Shown: positions 46,489 through 55,070 of the stretch, piece after piece
Layout of the letters: each line of letters starts with the position of its first letter
Numbering within the stretch: position 1 is the stretch's first letter
Assembly (NCBI RefSeq): GCF_025061645.1
Contig: NZ_JANYMP010000012.1
Coordinates: forward strand, 1 to 64,000
Source of the DNA: Umezawaea endophytica
GTDB lineage: Bacteria; Actinomycetota; Actinomycetes; Mycobacteriales; Pseudonocardiaceae
Reading direction: 5' to 3'
Length of the DNA: 64,000 nt
Program-made: the position numbers and the translations under genes
Notes under the pieces: model-generated
The model's database searches: none
The model's input: the letters and a program-made list of their open reading frames with translations, nothing else
Told to the model about the DNA's origin: nothing

Positions 46489-48347
46489 GCGCTCACGCTC
46501 CTGTACTGGGGGTGGACGGTCAGCACGGCTCGGGCGATGGCGTCGGCGTCCTCCAGCGTCACGGAGCCGACGCCGGGGCGGATGCCCGCCGCCGTCACCC
46601 AGTGCACGCCCTCGGTGGGCACGCCGAACGCGAACCTGGCCGGGTGTGCCGCTCCGGTGCGGTCGACCAGGCGGTACGGCCGCTCGGTCACGGCCAGGCC
46701 GCCGGTCTCGTAGCCGCCGACCTGGTACGGCCGGGAACGGCCGGTGGTGAGCAGGTAGCGCAGCAGTGGGTTGGCGCTGCGCCGCAGGTCGATGTCGGGC
46801 AACCGGGCGTCGATGAGGCCCCGGCAGCGGACGGGCGGGCCGGGCACGGTCTCGGAGTCGACCAGGAACACGCCCTCGGAGGTGGACCGGCGGATGCGGA
46901 CGCGCGGGCCGACGACGTGCAGCACGCCCGCTTCGACCAGGGCGATCATCTCCTCGATCCGGCGCACGGGCGGGCCGATCGACGTGAACGCGTTGAGCGG
47001 GTTGTACCAACCCTCCAACTCGTCGCGGTAGGAGTCGCCGCTGATGCCGCTGTGGTCCACCACGAGCCGGATCTCGTTGCGCAGGTCCCTGAGCACGTCC
47101 AGCGCCGACTTGAGCGGGCTGGACAGGTTGCCGAGCCGGGCCTCGCGCACGTCGTGGCGCAGGTGGTCCAGCAGCCAGCCGCGGAAGTCGTCGCGACCGG
47201 TGAACACCCGGTCGCCCTGCGGGCGTTCGACCAGGCCCCAGTCCCAGCGCTCGGTGATCCCGTACCGGGCCAGCAGGCGTTCGTCGTCGGCCGGGTTGCC
47301 CTCCACAAAGGACTGGAGGAAGTCCTGTGCCCGCTGTGGCTCCACGAGCAGGCCGTAGTAGACCGCGCGGACCTCGCGGTCCACCAACGGCCACACGGCG
47401 TCGCGGAAGCCGACCGGCTCGCCGGACTCGGCCCGCTTGCGCAGGCCCGCGATGACCGTCTCGGTGAGGAAGTACGGCCGGTGCCTGCCGTGCGGGCCCT
47501 TCTGGTTCTCGCCGCGCGCGTGGTACGGCACGCCGCGCCGGGAACCCACGTGCAGCACCGGTTCCAGTCCGGACGGTCGGTACCGCAGGCCGTCGTCGAC
47601 GCGGTCGAACGCACCGCCGCGGCCGACGGTCAGCAGCGCCAGGTAGTCGAAGAAGTTCAGCCCGATCCCGCGCACCGCGACCGGCATGCCGGGCGTGATG
47701 CCGCTCAGGTCGACGTCCGCCGGGTTGGCCGGTTCGACGTGGCCGAGCTTGTGCCGCGACGCGAACCTGCGGTTCTCGTCCTGGTCGCGGCTGCGCGCGA
47801 GCGGACCGTGCCCGAGCGCCAGCACGACCGCGTCGAGCCCGCCGAGCCTGGTGCCGTCGAGCAGCGTCACGGTTTGGCGCCCGTCGGCGGTGTCGTCGAC
47901 GGCGACCGCCGTGCCCTCGTGCACCGCGACGGTCACCGACGCGGGCGCGCCGGCCACCAGCCCGCGGAACACCCAGGCCAGGTACCGGCCGTAGAACGCC
48001 CTGGTCGGGTAGTCGTCCGGCCCGAGCGCGCGGGCCTGTTCGGGTTCCCCGCAGTCGACCAGGCCGTCCACGGCCATCCGCGCCCACTCGTACAGGCTCG
48101 GACCGGGCACCACGGGCCCCTCGCACGGCACGCTGTCGTCGGTGAACAGGCTGATCTGCGAGGCGACCGTGTTCATCAGCAGGTGCCCGGACTGGTGGGT
48201 GCGCCACACCCCGCCGGGGCCGGGCGGGAACGGGTCCACGACGTGCACCTCGACCTCGCGGCCGTCGGTGGCGTTGGCGCAGATCCGCTCCAGCACGGAG
48301 GTCCCGCGCGGTCCGGCCCCGACCAGGCAGATCCGCAGGACGCTCAT
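46485..48347 (-). CDS. FAD-dependent aspartate N-monooxygenase (CreE-like)
   Basis: Expected to oxidise L-aspartate through N-hydroxy and nitroso steps to nitrosuccinate. The 620-residue protein starts with the dinucleotide motif LVGAGPRGTSVLERI (about 6-20), followed by PFPPGPGGVWRTHQSGHLLMN and a later GIGLNFFDYLALL segment, the pattern of the FAD/NAD(P)-binding family that includes CreE and FzmM. The ATG overlaps the SDR gene stop by four bases. The CreD-like lyase follows with a similar overlap, forming a nitrite-producing pair. Confidence 0.8.
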   Translation of the reverse strand: MSVLRICLVGAGPRGTSVLERICANATDGREVEVHVVDPFPPGPGGVWRTHQSGHLLMNTVASQISLFTDDSVPCEGPVVPGPSLYEWARMAVDGLVDCGEPEQARALGPDDYPTRAFYGRYLAWVFRGLVAGAPASVTVAVHEGTAVAVDDTADGRQTVTLLDGTRLGGLDAVVLALGHGPLARSRDQDENRRFASRHKLGHVEPANPADVDLSGITPGMPVAVRGIGLNFFDYLALLTVGRGGAFDRVDDGLRYRPSGLEPVLHVGSRRGVPYHARGENQKGPHGRHRPYFLTETVIAGLRKRAESGEPVGFRDAVWPLVDREVRAVYYGLLVEPQRAQDFLQSFVEGNPADDERLLARYGITERWDWGLVERPQGDRVFTGRDDFRGWLLDHLRHDVREARLGNLSSPLKSALDVLRDLRNEIRLVVDHSGISGDSYRDELEGWYNPLNAFTSIGPPVRRIEEMIALVEAGVLHVVGPRVRIRRSTSEGVFLVDSETVPGPPVRCRGLIDARLPDIDLRRSANPLLRYLLTTGRSRPYQVGGYETGGLAVTERPYRLVDRTGAAHPARFAFGVPTEGVHWVTAAGIRPGVGSVTLEDADAIARAVLTVHPQYRSVSA

Positions 48348-49267
48348 CCGGACGCCAGTCCTCGCCGCCACGACACCGTCGGCTTCCAGCCCAGCTCGGT
48401 GCGCGCCCGGTCGGTGCGGGCGCCGCGCATGGCCGTGAGCTGGTGGTGCGCCACCCACCCCAGGACCCTCTCGGCGATGTCCGACGGCAGCACGCGCGGT
48501 GGAGGCGCCCCGAGCATGCGCGCGTACTCCGGCAGCCACGTCGACCCCTCGGCCGGGTCGTCGTCGGCGATGTTGAACACCCCGGTCGCCTCGCTGTCCA
48601 CAGCGGACAGAGCGGCCAGAGCGGCGTCCTGGACGTGCAGGAACGACGTCACGCCCGTGGCGACGTCGGGGATCGGCAGCTTGCCCCGGCCGACCTTCGC
48701 GCCGAACGGGCCTTCGGGGTCGTACTGGGTCTGCGCGCCGAACAGCGTGCCGTAGCGCAGGATCGTGCCCGCGACGTCGGGTGTGCCGAGCACCAGCCGT
48801 TCCATCTCGGCCACGGCCTGCACGGTCCTGGCCCACGTCGGGTCGGGCGCGTCCAGGTAGAGCGGCGCGTCCTCGTCCAGCACCGGGTCGCCGAGCGGGG
48901 CCGTGGCGAACGAGATGCCCTGCACCACCAGCTTCGCCGCGCCCGCCTCCCTGGCCGACATGATCAGGTTCGCGGTGCCCTCGGTGCGCAGCCGGGCCGT
49001 GGTCTCCATCGCGTCGGCGTTCATCCGCCGCAACGCGGTGAGCTGGTGCACCACGACGTCCGGCCGGGCCGTGCGCAAGGCGGCGCGCACGGCCACCGGG
49101 TCTAGCGCGTCCGCGACGACGACCTCGTCCGCGGTGTCGGCCTGCCCCGTGGTGACGGGCCTCGACCCGTCGCGCACCAGCGCGACGACGTGGTGCCCCC
49201 TGCCCCGCAACAGCGGGACCAGCGCGCTCCCGATGAGCCCGGTGGCCCCGGCGACGACGACCCGCAT
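48344..49267 (-). CDS. Atypical extended SDR (NAD-dependent epimerase/dehydratase family)
   Basis: A 307-residue Rossmann protein. The nucleotide motif GATGLIG lies at 7-13. Where active SDRs carry YxxxK, this one reads WARTVQ at 145-150, with neither Tyr nor Lys. The fold should still bind NAD(P), so hydride transfer without the usual acid/base chemistry is possible. In ava-type clusters a diazo group is replaced by hydride; this gene is the only obvious dinucleotide reductase in the operon and a candidate for that step. That assignment is inference. It lies 3 bases after the DUF6125-like gene. Confidence 0.75.
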   Translation of the reverse strand: MRVVVAGATGLIGSALVPLLRGRGHHVVALVRDGSRPVTTGQADTADEVVVADALDPVAVRAALRTARPDVVVHQLTALRRMNADAMETTARLRTEGTANLIMSAREAGAAKLVVQGISFATAPLGDPVLDEDAPLYLDAPDPTWARTVQAVAEMERLVLGTPDVAGTILRYGTLFGAQTQYDPEGPFGAKVGRGKLPIPDVATGVTSFLHVQDAALAALSAVDSEATGVFNIADDDPAEGSTWLPEYARMLGAPPPRVLPSDIAERVLGWVAHHQLTAMRGARTDRARTELGWKPTVSWRRGLASG

Positions 49268-49270
49268 CCC

Positions 49271-49792
49271 TCAGCTCCCTTCCGGCGCGACGCGCATCAG
49301 CAGCCTGCACGCCGCGTCCCCGTGCCGCAGGCAGCCGGTCGAGCAGTTCTCCACCAGCGACACCCCGAGCCCGTCGGACCACCCGGCGTGCACCTCGGTG
49401 CACGGGCACTCGTAGCCCTCCAGCGAGCCCGCCATCCGAACCATGGTGACCGCGAAGTTCTGCCGCATGACGACCTCGATCGTGTCGTCGTCGACCACGG
49501 CGCACCGGAGGTCGCGCAGCTCGTACGGGAAGGTCCGGTCCGCGCACGCGTCGTAGCGCAGCCGCAGCTCCTCCGCGTCCCGCGCGGGTTTGCCGCCGAA
49601 CTGGCGCAGGACCTTCCGGCCGATGCTCATGGCGACGTACCGCAGCGCCTCGGCGTTGACCTCGTTGGCGGCGGCGTGCCCGAACCGCTTCGCCACGCCC
49701 TGGTACCAGCGGGCGTCGTGCAGCCACCACGCGCGGTAGACGTCGAGCAAGTCCGCGCGGGTGGTCGTGCCCGCCTCTTCGATCGCCGTCAT
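49271..49792 (-). CDS. DUF6125-like protein with conserved Cys residues
   Basis: A 173-residue protein. The N-terminal half resembles DUF6125 (YRAWWLHDARWYQGVAKRFG), and the C-terminal half has a Cys pattern (ECPC near 130, then CSTGC and a later Cys) recalling 4-vinyl-reductase (V4R) and L-2-amino-thiazoline-4-carboxylate hydrolase-like proteins that bind small ligands or metals. Family assignment is from memory of the motif and needs a profile search. The ATG overlaps the diazotase-like gene stop by four bases, so it is firmly part of the cluster. Role unknown. Confidence 0.6.
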   Translation of the reverse strand: MTAIEEAGTTTRADLLDVYRAWWLHDARWYQGVAKRFGHAAANEVNAEALRYVAMSIGRKVLRQFGGKPARDAEELRLRYDACADRTFPYELRDLRCAVVDDDTIEVVMRQNFAVTMVRMAGSLEGYECPCTEVHAGWSDGLGVSLVENCSTGCLRHGDAACRLLMRVAPEGS

Positions 49793-51453
49793 CCCCGCCC
49801 TCCGGCGAGCTGCTCCTGGAACCGCTCGCGCATGAGCCGCTTGAGGACCTTGCCGGTCGCGCCCTTGATCACGTCGGTCGCGTCCATCCGCAGTGCCCGC
49901 GTCAACGGCGGGAAACCCTTGGAGCGCAACGTCTCATTCACCAGCTCCGTCCACTTGGCATCGTCCGCGCCCCCCTCCTCGGCGGCGAGTTGCAGCAGCA
50001 CGTACGCGTCCGCCACGCCGTCGCCGTCCCAGTCGGCGCGCACGCCCTCCGGAGCCACGCCGACGACCGTGCAGTCGGCCAGCGCGGGGATCTCGGCCAG
50101 CAGCAGTTCCTCGGTGCGGGTGCTGAAGACGATGCCCTCCGCCGTGCGGATCGCGTCCGGCGCGCGGTCGAGGTGGTAGAAGTTGCCCTCCTCGTCCTGT
50201 GTGGACAGGTCGCCGGTCAGCCAGTAGCCGCCGAGCCGCAACCGGTGGAACGTCAGCGAGTCGTTCCAGTAACCCGGCGTCAGCGTTGGGGAGCGTACCC
50301 CGAGCCTGCCCACCTCGCCTGGGGGAAGTGGCTGCCCGTCCTCGGACAGCACCGCCGCCTCGGCGAAGCTGATCGGCTTGCCGATGCAGCGGCCGTAGGC
50401 GGAACTGCCGGGCTTGTGCCCGTTGTGGAAGATCGAGTAACCGGTCTCCGACGAGCCGAGGCCGTCGGTGAACACCGAGCCGGGGACCCTGATCCGCTGG
50501 AAGTCCGCGCCCACCTCGAGGTGGCTGCCCTGCGCGATGAGCGCGCGCACGTGCGCCTCGTGGGCCGCGTCCCCGGTGTTGTACCAGGCTTCCACGCTCT
50601 CCAGGTCGCGCGCGGCCAGGTCCTCCGCGGCGATCTCGCCGTACGTCCCGGCGAACGCGAAGATGGTGGTGGGGTGGAACTCCTCGGCCGCGTCCAGCAC
50701 GTCGACGCCGCGCTGGCTGGACAGCAGCATCACCGGCGAGCGCAGCAGGAAGCCGAACATCATCACCGACACCGCGGCGTTGTGCGAGCCCGGCAGCGCC
50801 ACCAGCAGCCTGCCCATGGCCCCGCCGACCGACAGCCGCAACCGGTGCAACTGGGCGTACAGCAGGGTTTCGTGGGTGTGCGGCACCGCCTTCGGCATCC
50901 CCGTCGTGCCGGACGAGTGCGAGATGATGATCGGGTCGGTCGGGTGGTGCCGGTACGGGTAGCCCTCCGGCAGCGGCCCCGTCGCGCTGATGTCGGCCGC
51001 GGTGACCAGGAACCCGAGTTCGAGGTCGCCGTCGGCCAGCGTCGCGCGGTGCTCGTCGTCGGCCACCGCGCCGACCGCGCCCTGGCGGCGGACGTACTCG
51101 CGGGCGATCTCCGGCCGCAGGTTGCCGTTGACGAACGACGGGATGGCGCCCAGCGACGTCAGCGCCAGGTAGTTCACCGCGAACTCGGTGCTGGAGCGGG
51201 TCTGCACGGCGACCGGGTCGCGCGGCTTGACGCCCTGCGCGTGGAACCACGACGCGTAGACCTCGACGGCGGCGTGCAGCTCGCCGAGCGTCAGCACCGA
51301 CGGGTGGCTGCCGTCGGGCGCGCGCCAGGTGCCGTCGGTCCACAGGACCGGCTCGTCCAGCGGGCGGCCGTGGGCCTTGAGCCGGTGGATCACGTTGCCC
51401 GCGCCCAGGGTGGCGTCGGACAGGACCTGCGCGCGTTCCGCCTTGCTGATCAT
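49789..51453 (-). CDS. Acyl-adenylate-forming enzyme, candidate ATP-dependent diazotase
   Basis: A 554-residue member of the ANL superfamily. The phosphate loop is SHSSGTTGMPKAVPHTH (about 177-193), the middle motif is GYWLTGDL near 418 and the C-terminal Lys motif is IKGATGKVLKRLM near 530. In cremeomycin-, avenalumic- and p-coumaric-type clusters a ligase of this kind (CreM, AvaA6, CmaA6) activates nitrite and diazotises an aromatic amine. Its place beside the nitrite genes and apart from the ACP genes favours that role over acyl loading. It has four-base overlaps on both sides. Confidence 0.65.
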   Translation of the reverse strand: MISKAERAQVLSDATLGAGNVIHRLKAHGRPLDEPVLWTDGTWRAPDGSHPSVLTLGELHAAVEVYASWFHAQGVKPRDPVAVQTRSSTEFAVNYLALTSLGAIPSFVNGNLRPEIAREYVRRQGAVGAVADDEHRATLADGDLELGFLVTAADISATGPLPEGYPYRHHPTDPIIISHSSGTTGMPKAVPHTHETLLYAQLHRLRLSVGGAMGRLLVALPGSHNAAVSVMMFGFLLRSPVMLLSSQRGVDVLDAAEEFHPTTIFAFAGTYGEIAAEDLAARDLESVEAWYNTGDAAHEAHVRALIAQGSHLEVGADFQRIRVPGSVFTDGLGSSETGYSIFHNGHKPGSSAYGRCIGKPISFAEAAVLSEDGQPLPPGEVGRLGVRSPTLTPGYWNDSLTFHRLRLGGYWLTGDLSTQDEEGNFYHLDRAPDAIRTAEGIVFSTRTEELLLAEIPALADCTVVGVAPEGVRADWDGDGVADAYVLLQLAAEEGGADDAKWTELVNETLRSKGFPPLTRALRMDATDVIKGATGKVLKRLMRERFQEQLAGGRG

Positions 51454-51995
51454 GGTGTCGGCCTTTCAGCCAGTCGTCGGAGGTCGTGCCCGCCGGGCTG
51501 GCGGGGCGGGGTGTCGCGGTCGACCAGCAGCGCGACCGCGAAGTCTTCGCCAGGGCGCTCCAGACCCAGTTCCAGGCAGGCTGCTGCGGTGCGGTCGTTC
51601 CCGGTCAGCTCGACGCCGACGACGAGCACCCGGTCCAGCTCCTCGTCGTCCAGGAGCAGGTCCGCGGTGTCGAGCAGCGCCGAGCCGAGGTCGGTCATCG
51701 CCGACAGCGAGACCAGCGGCCCGGTGATCCCGAACTCCTTGCTCAGGAAGCCGAGGATCGCGTTCGAGGTGGCCTGCATGAACAGCAGCGGGTTGCTCAC
51801 CTGGCCGCCGATCAGCAGGGTGCTGGCCAGGTCCGTCGTGGTCGAGTCGCCGATCGTGCTGCCCAGCACCAGCGCCGTCCGCGCGCCGTCGCCGGGGTGC
51901 TCCAGCAGGCAGCGGTGGGCGACCTCGTGCACGAGCGGGTTGAACTCGGACTCGATGAACCCCGACACCGGGGGGCCGCTGGTGGCGGTCGTCAC
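51450..51995 (-). CDS. Half-length chain-length-factor-like protein
   Basis: A 181-residue protein matching only the N-terminal half of a ketosynthase fold (PF13723-like). NPLLFMQATSNAILGFLSKEFGITGP aligns, read as the separate segments NPLLFMQATSN and FLSKEFGITGP, with the region before the KS active site. The active-site Cys position reads SLSAMTD, with Met100 instead of Cys, and the half with the two catalytic His is absent. It overlaps the KS stop (GTGA) and the next start (ATGA), so it is not a sequencing artefact of a broken gene; a KS partner role is likely. Confidence 0.7.
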   Translation of the reverse strand: MTTATSGPPVSGFIESEFNPLVHEVAHRCLLEHPGDGARTALVLGSTIGDSTTTDLASTLLIGGQVSNPLLFMQATSNAILGFLSKEFGITGPLVSLSAMTDLGSALLDTADLLLDDEELDRVLVVGVELTGNDRTAAACLELGLERPGEDFAVALLVDRDTPPRQPGGHDLRRLAERPTP

Positions 51996-53134
51996 GGGCG
52001 CTCCAGTACGAGTGCGGTGTTGAACCCGCCGAACGCCGCGTTGACGTTCAGCGCGCGCCGGACGTCGGCGTCGCGGGCGGTGTTGGGCACGTAGTCGAGG
52101 TCGCAGGACGGGTCGGCCTCGGTGAAGTTCGCGGTCGGCGGCAGGACGCCGTCGGTGAGCGCCAGCAGCGTGATCACGAACTCCACGATCCCGGCGGCCT
52201 CCAGCAGGTGCCCGGTCGTGCTCTTGGTCGAGCTGACGGGAACCTGGTCGGCCCGCGTGCCGAACACCTCGTGCAGGCCCTGGGTTTCGGCCGGGTCGTT
52301 GAACTTGGTGGCCGTGCCGTGCGCGTTCACGTAGTCGACCAGCAGCCCGTCCGGGTCGCCCGCGCGGCGCAGCGCCCGCTGTGCGGCCGCCGCGAGCCCC
52401 GCGCCCTGCGGGTGCGGCCTGGACACGTGGAAGGCGTCCGACGCGGCACCCCACCCGGCGACGGTGGCCAGCGGTCGCGCGCCCCGGCGACGAGCCGCCG
52501 ACGCCGACTCCAGCACCACGACCGCCGCGCCGTCGCCCAGCAGCATCCCGCTGCGGTCGACGCTGAACGGCCGGACCACGCCGTCGCGCGACAGCGCCCG
52601 CCCCGAGTCGAACTTGGCGAAGACCTCCTCCTCGACGAGGTACGCCCCGCCGCAGACGGCCGACTCCAGCCGACCGGACGCGATCAGCCCGCACGCGTGG
52701 ATGATCGCCGACGCCGAGGCGACGCAGGCGTTGGTGAACGCCAGCCGCTGCCCCGCCGCCCCGATCCGCGCCGCCAGGAGGTCCACGAGGTGCGCGGGCA
52801 CGGTGTCGGCCACGTCGACGCCCGCCTCACCGCGCCAGAACCGGGTCAGCGTGGCGAAGTCGCCCGACGTGCCGACCAGCACGGCCGTGTCGTCGCGGGC
52901 GGTGAACCCGGCCATCTCCACGGCTTCGTCCGCGCAGTCGCCGAGCACGTCCCGCTGCGAGTCGGGCTTGTCGCTCCCGGTGGTGGCGGCGTTCGGCGTC
53001 CGGTACGGGCCGGTGTCGAACCGGGTCGTGGGCGCGAACGACGGCACGCCGCCGAAGACGCCGCGCCGGATCGCGTCGGCGCCCCGGCCGAACGCCGTCC
53101 GCACGCCGAAGCCGGTCACCACCACCTCAGCCAT
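51992..53134 (-). CDS. Type II beta-ketoacyl-ACP synthase
   Basis: A 380-residue condensing enzyme. The complete catalytic set is present: Cys137 in TNACVAS, His272 in NAHGTATKFND, Lys304 in SSTKSTTGH and His309. It should extend an ACP-bound aromatic starter with a malonyl unit, together with the half-length partner encoded immediately downstream. It overlaps the second ACP gene by 8 bases. The cluster lacks a malonyltransferase, which is normally supplied by fatty-acid synthesis. Confidence 0.88.
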   Translation of the reverse strand: MAEVVVTGFGVRTAFGRGADAIRRGVFGGVPSFAPTTRFDTGPYRTPNAATTGSDKPDSQRDVLGDCADEAVEMAGFTARDDTAVLVGTSGDFATLTRFWRGEAGVDVADTVPAHLVDLLAARIGAAGQRLAFTNACVASASAIIHACGLIASGRLESAVCGGAYLVEEEVFAKFDSGRALSRDGVVRPFSVDRSGMLLGDGAAVVVLESASAARRRGARPLATVAGWGAASDAFHVSRPHPQGAGLAAAAQRALRRAGDPDGLLVDYVNAHGTATKFNDPAETQGLHEVFGTRADQVPVSSTKSTTGHLLEAAGIVEFVITLLALTDGVLPPTANFTEADPSCDLDYVPNTARDADVRRALNVNAAFGGFNTALVLERP

Positions 53135-53393
53135 CGTGCGACTCGCCCGGCCGGACGCGGTTGAGGTAGTCGGTGATGCCGCGCAGGGAGCCGAACTCGG
53201 TGAGGTGCTCGTCCTCCGGTTCGACCACCAGGTCGTACCTCGTGCCGAGCTGGTGCAGGAACCACACCAGCCCGAGCGAGTCCAGTGCCAGCTCGGCGTC
53301 CTCGTCGAGGTCGGCGGGCAGCTCCGGGAAGATCTTGGGATCGGACAGCAGTTCCCGCACCACCGCCGTCGTGATCTCCACCCGTGTGGTCAT
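53127..53393 (-). CDS. Acyl carrier protein 2
   Basis: An 88-residue, acidic, helical carrier protein. The phosphopantetheine Ser is Ser39 in LALDSLGLVWFL. Its ATG overlaps the stop of the first ACP gene (ATGA). Having two carriers in tandem suggests a division between starter and extender, or between different steps. Confidence 0.88.
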   Translation of the reverse strand: MTTRVEITTAVVRELLSDPKIFPELPADLDEDAELALDSLGLVWFLHQLGTRYDLVVEPEDEHLTEFGSLRGITDYLNRVRPGESHDG

Positions 53394-53659
53394 GCCGTGG
53401 CGCCCCGCTCCACGATGTCGGCCGCCAGCTCGCCAAGGGTCATCGCGCCGAGCGGCTCGATGTCGGTTTCCGGGAACTGCACGTTGAACCGGCGTTCCAG
53501 CCGCATGGTCAGCTCGATCAGGCTCAGCGAGTCCAGGTCGATGCCGCCGCTGCCGAGCGGGCTCTGGACGTCGACCTCGTCGGGGGCGATCGGGTGGTTC
53601 ATGTCCTTGACGACCGTGGTGACGATGAAGTCGCGGATCTCGTTCTCCAGCGTTGGCAT
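53390..53659 (-). CDS. Acyl carrier protein 1
   Basis: An 89-residue carrier protein. The phosphopantetheine Ser is in GIDLDSLSLIEL near residue 44. It lies 25 bases after the ligase gene, the largest gap in the operon, with a good ribosome site (GGAAGGGG on the minus strand). It is the likely partner of the ligase just upstream. Confidence 0.88.
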   Translation of the reverse strand: MPTLENEIRDFIVTTVVKDMNHPIAPDEVDVQSPLGSGGIDLDSLSLIELTMRLERRFNVQFPETDIEPLGAMTLGELAADIVERGATA

Positions 53660-53684
53660 GGGCCAACCCCTTCCGTGTGGGGGA

Positions 53685-55070
53685 TCAGGACGTTCCGGGC
53701 ACGGCGCCGCGCAGGGTCTGCGTGCGCCTGATCAACTTCCCGTTCGACGTGCGGGGCAGTGCGGGCAGCACCCGGATCAGCCGGGGCACCTTGTAGGCGG
53801 CCAGCCGGTCGCGGCACCAGCCCGTGAGCTCACCGGCGCCGGGGCCGCCCTCCTCGGCGGACACGTAGGCCTCGATGGACTCGGCGTGGACGACGACCAC
53901 GTCGGTGATGCGGGGGTGTTGGCGCAGCACGGATTCGACCTCGACCAGGTCGACCTTGAGCCCGCCGATCACCACGAGGGAGTCGCTGCGGCCCAGCAGC
54001 CGGACGGCCCCGTGCTCGTCCTGCGCGGCCCGGTCGTGGGTCCGCAGCCAGCCGTCGACGTACCTGTCGGACACCGGGCCCTCGGACTCGAAGAGGTACG
54101 GGCTGCCGTCCGGCAGTTCGACCTCCAGCTCACCCGCTTCGACCCGCAGCACGATGCCCGGCGCGGCCTTCCCTACGGCGGGCCACAGGTCGCCGCTCAC
54201 GTCCATCGCGATCACGCCGGTCTCGGTCGTGCCGTAGGACTCGCCGAGACCGACGCCGAACCGCTCCCGGAACGCCTCCGCGACGCCGGTCGGCATCAGC
54301 TCGCCGCCGGACACCGCCGCCCGCAGGGACGGCAGCACCGGCACGGACTTCGCCGTCGTCAGCAGCTCGTAGTGGAACGGCGTGCCGAAGATCGCGTGCA
54401 CGTCGTGGCGCTCGGCCGTGGCCAGCACGTCCTTGGCCGACAGCCGGGGCGTGAACACCGCCGCGACGCCCGCCGCGAGCGAGTGCAGCAGGCCGGCGAC
54501 CAGGCCGAAGCTGTGCGCGGTGGAGCTGAGCAGCAGCACCCGCTCCCCGGCCTTGGGCATGCGGTCGATCCGGGTGAACCGCTCGACCTCCGCCGCCAGC
54601 GACGCGGGCGTCCTGCCGATCACCTTGGGCTGTCCCGTCGACCCCGAGCTGAACTGGACCAGCCGGTGGTCGGTCGCGGCCCTCGCGCCGTCGCGGTGGT
54701 GCTTGGTGACGACCTCGTAGGTCGACTGGAACGCCATCGCGAACCGGCCGCCCGCCGTCGCCCGGACGGTGAACTCGGGGCGGCACAACGTGCGCAGCGC
54801 CTCGACCTCGGCAGGCGCGAGCCGGTGGTCGGCCAGCATCACCTGCGCGCCCAACGACCACAGCGCGAACACCACCTCGACCTGGGTGCGGCTCGACGGC
54901 ACCTGCACGAGGACCGTCGAGCCGTCACCGATGCCGAAACCGCTGAACACCCTGGCCTCCGCGGCCACGGACGCGCGGACCTCGGCCCGGTCCACGACGC
55001 GCTCGTCGTGCACCAGGTACGGCAGGTGGCCGGGATGGGCGTCGAACAGGCCTTCCAGGAGCGCCTTCAT
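53685..55070 (-). CDS. Aryl/acyl-adenylating ligase, candidate 3,4-AHBA:ACP ligase
   Basis: A 461-residue ANL enzyme, short for the superfamily. The phosphate loop is QFSSGSTGQPKVIGR near 140, the middle motif is ESYGTTETGVIA near 270 and the C-terminal Lys is in RTSNGKLIRR near 450. Between the 3,4-AHBA genes and the two ACP genes, its most likely task is to adenylate 3-amino-4-hydroxybenzoate and load it on an ACP. The ATG shares one base with the stop of the dehydroquinate-synthase-II-like gene. Confidence 0.75.
   Translation of the reverse strand: MKALLEGLFDAHPGHLPYLVHDERVVDRAEVRASVAAEARVFSGFGIGDGSTVLVQVPSSRTQVEVVFALWSLGAQVMLADHRLAPAEVEALRTLCRPEFTVRATAGGRFAMAFQSTYEVVTKHHRDGARAATDHRLVQFSSGSTGQPKVIGRTPASLAAEVERFTRIDRMPKAGERVLLLSSTAHSFGLVAGLLHSLAAGVAAVFTPRLSAKDVLATAERHDVHAIFGTPFHYELLTTAKSVPVLPSLRAAVSGGELMPTGVAEAFRERFGVGLGESYGTTETGVIAMDVSGDLWPAVGKAAPGIVLRVEAGELEVELPDGSPYLFESEGPVSDRYVDGWLRTHDRAAQDEHGAVRLLGRSDSLVVIGGLKVDLVEVESVLRQHPRITDVVVVHAESIEAYVSAEEGGPGAGELTGWCRDRLAAYKVPRLIRVLPALPRTSNGKLIRRTQTLRGAVPGTS

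Noticed and set aside
49789-55070. The two ANL enzymes as NRPS adenylation modules
   Set aside because: Neither is fused to or followed by condensation or peptidyl carrier domains; the ACPs are of the polyketide type and the context is a ketosynthase cluster.
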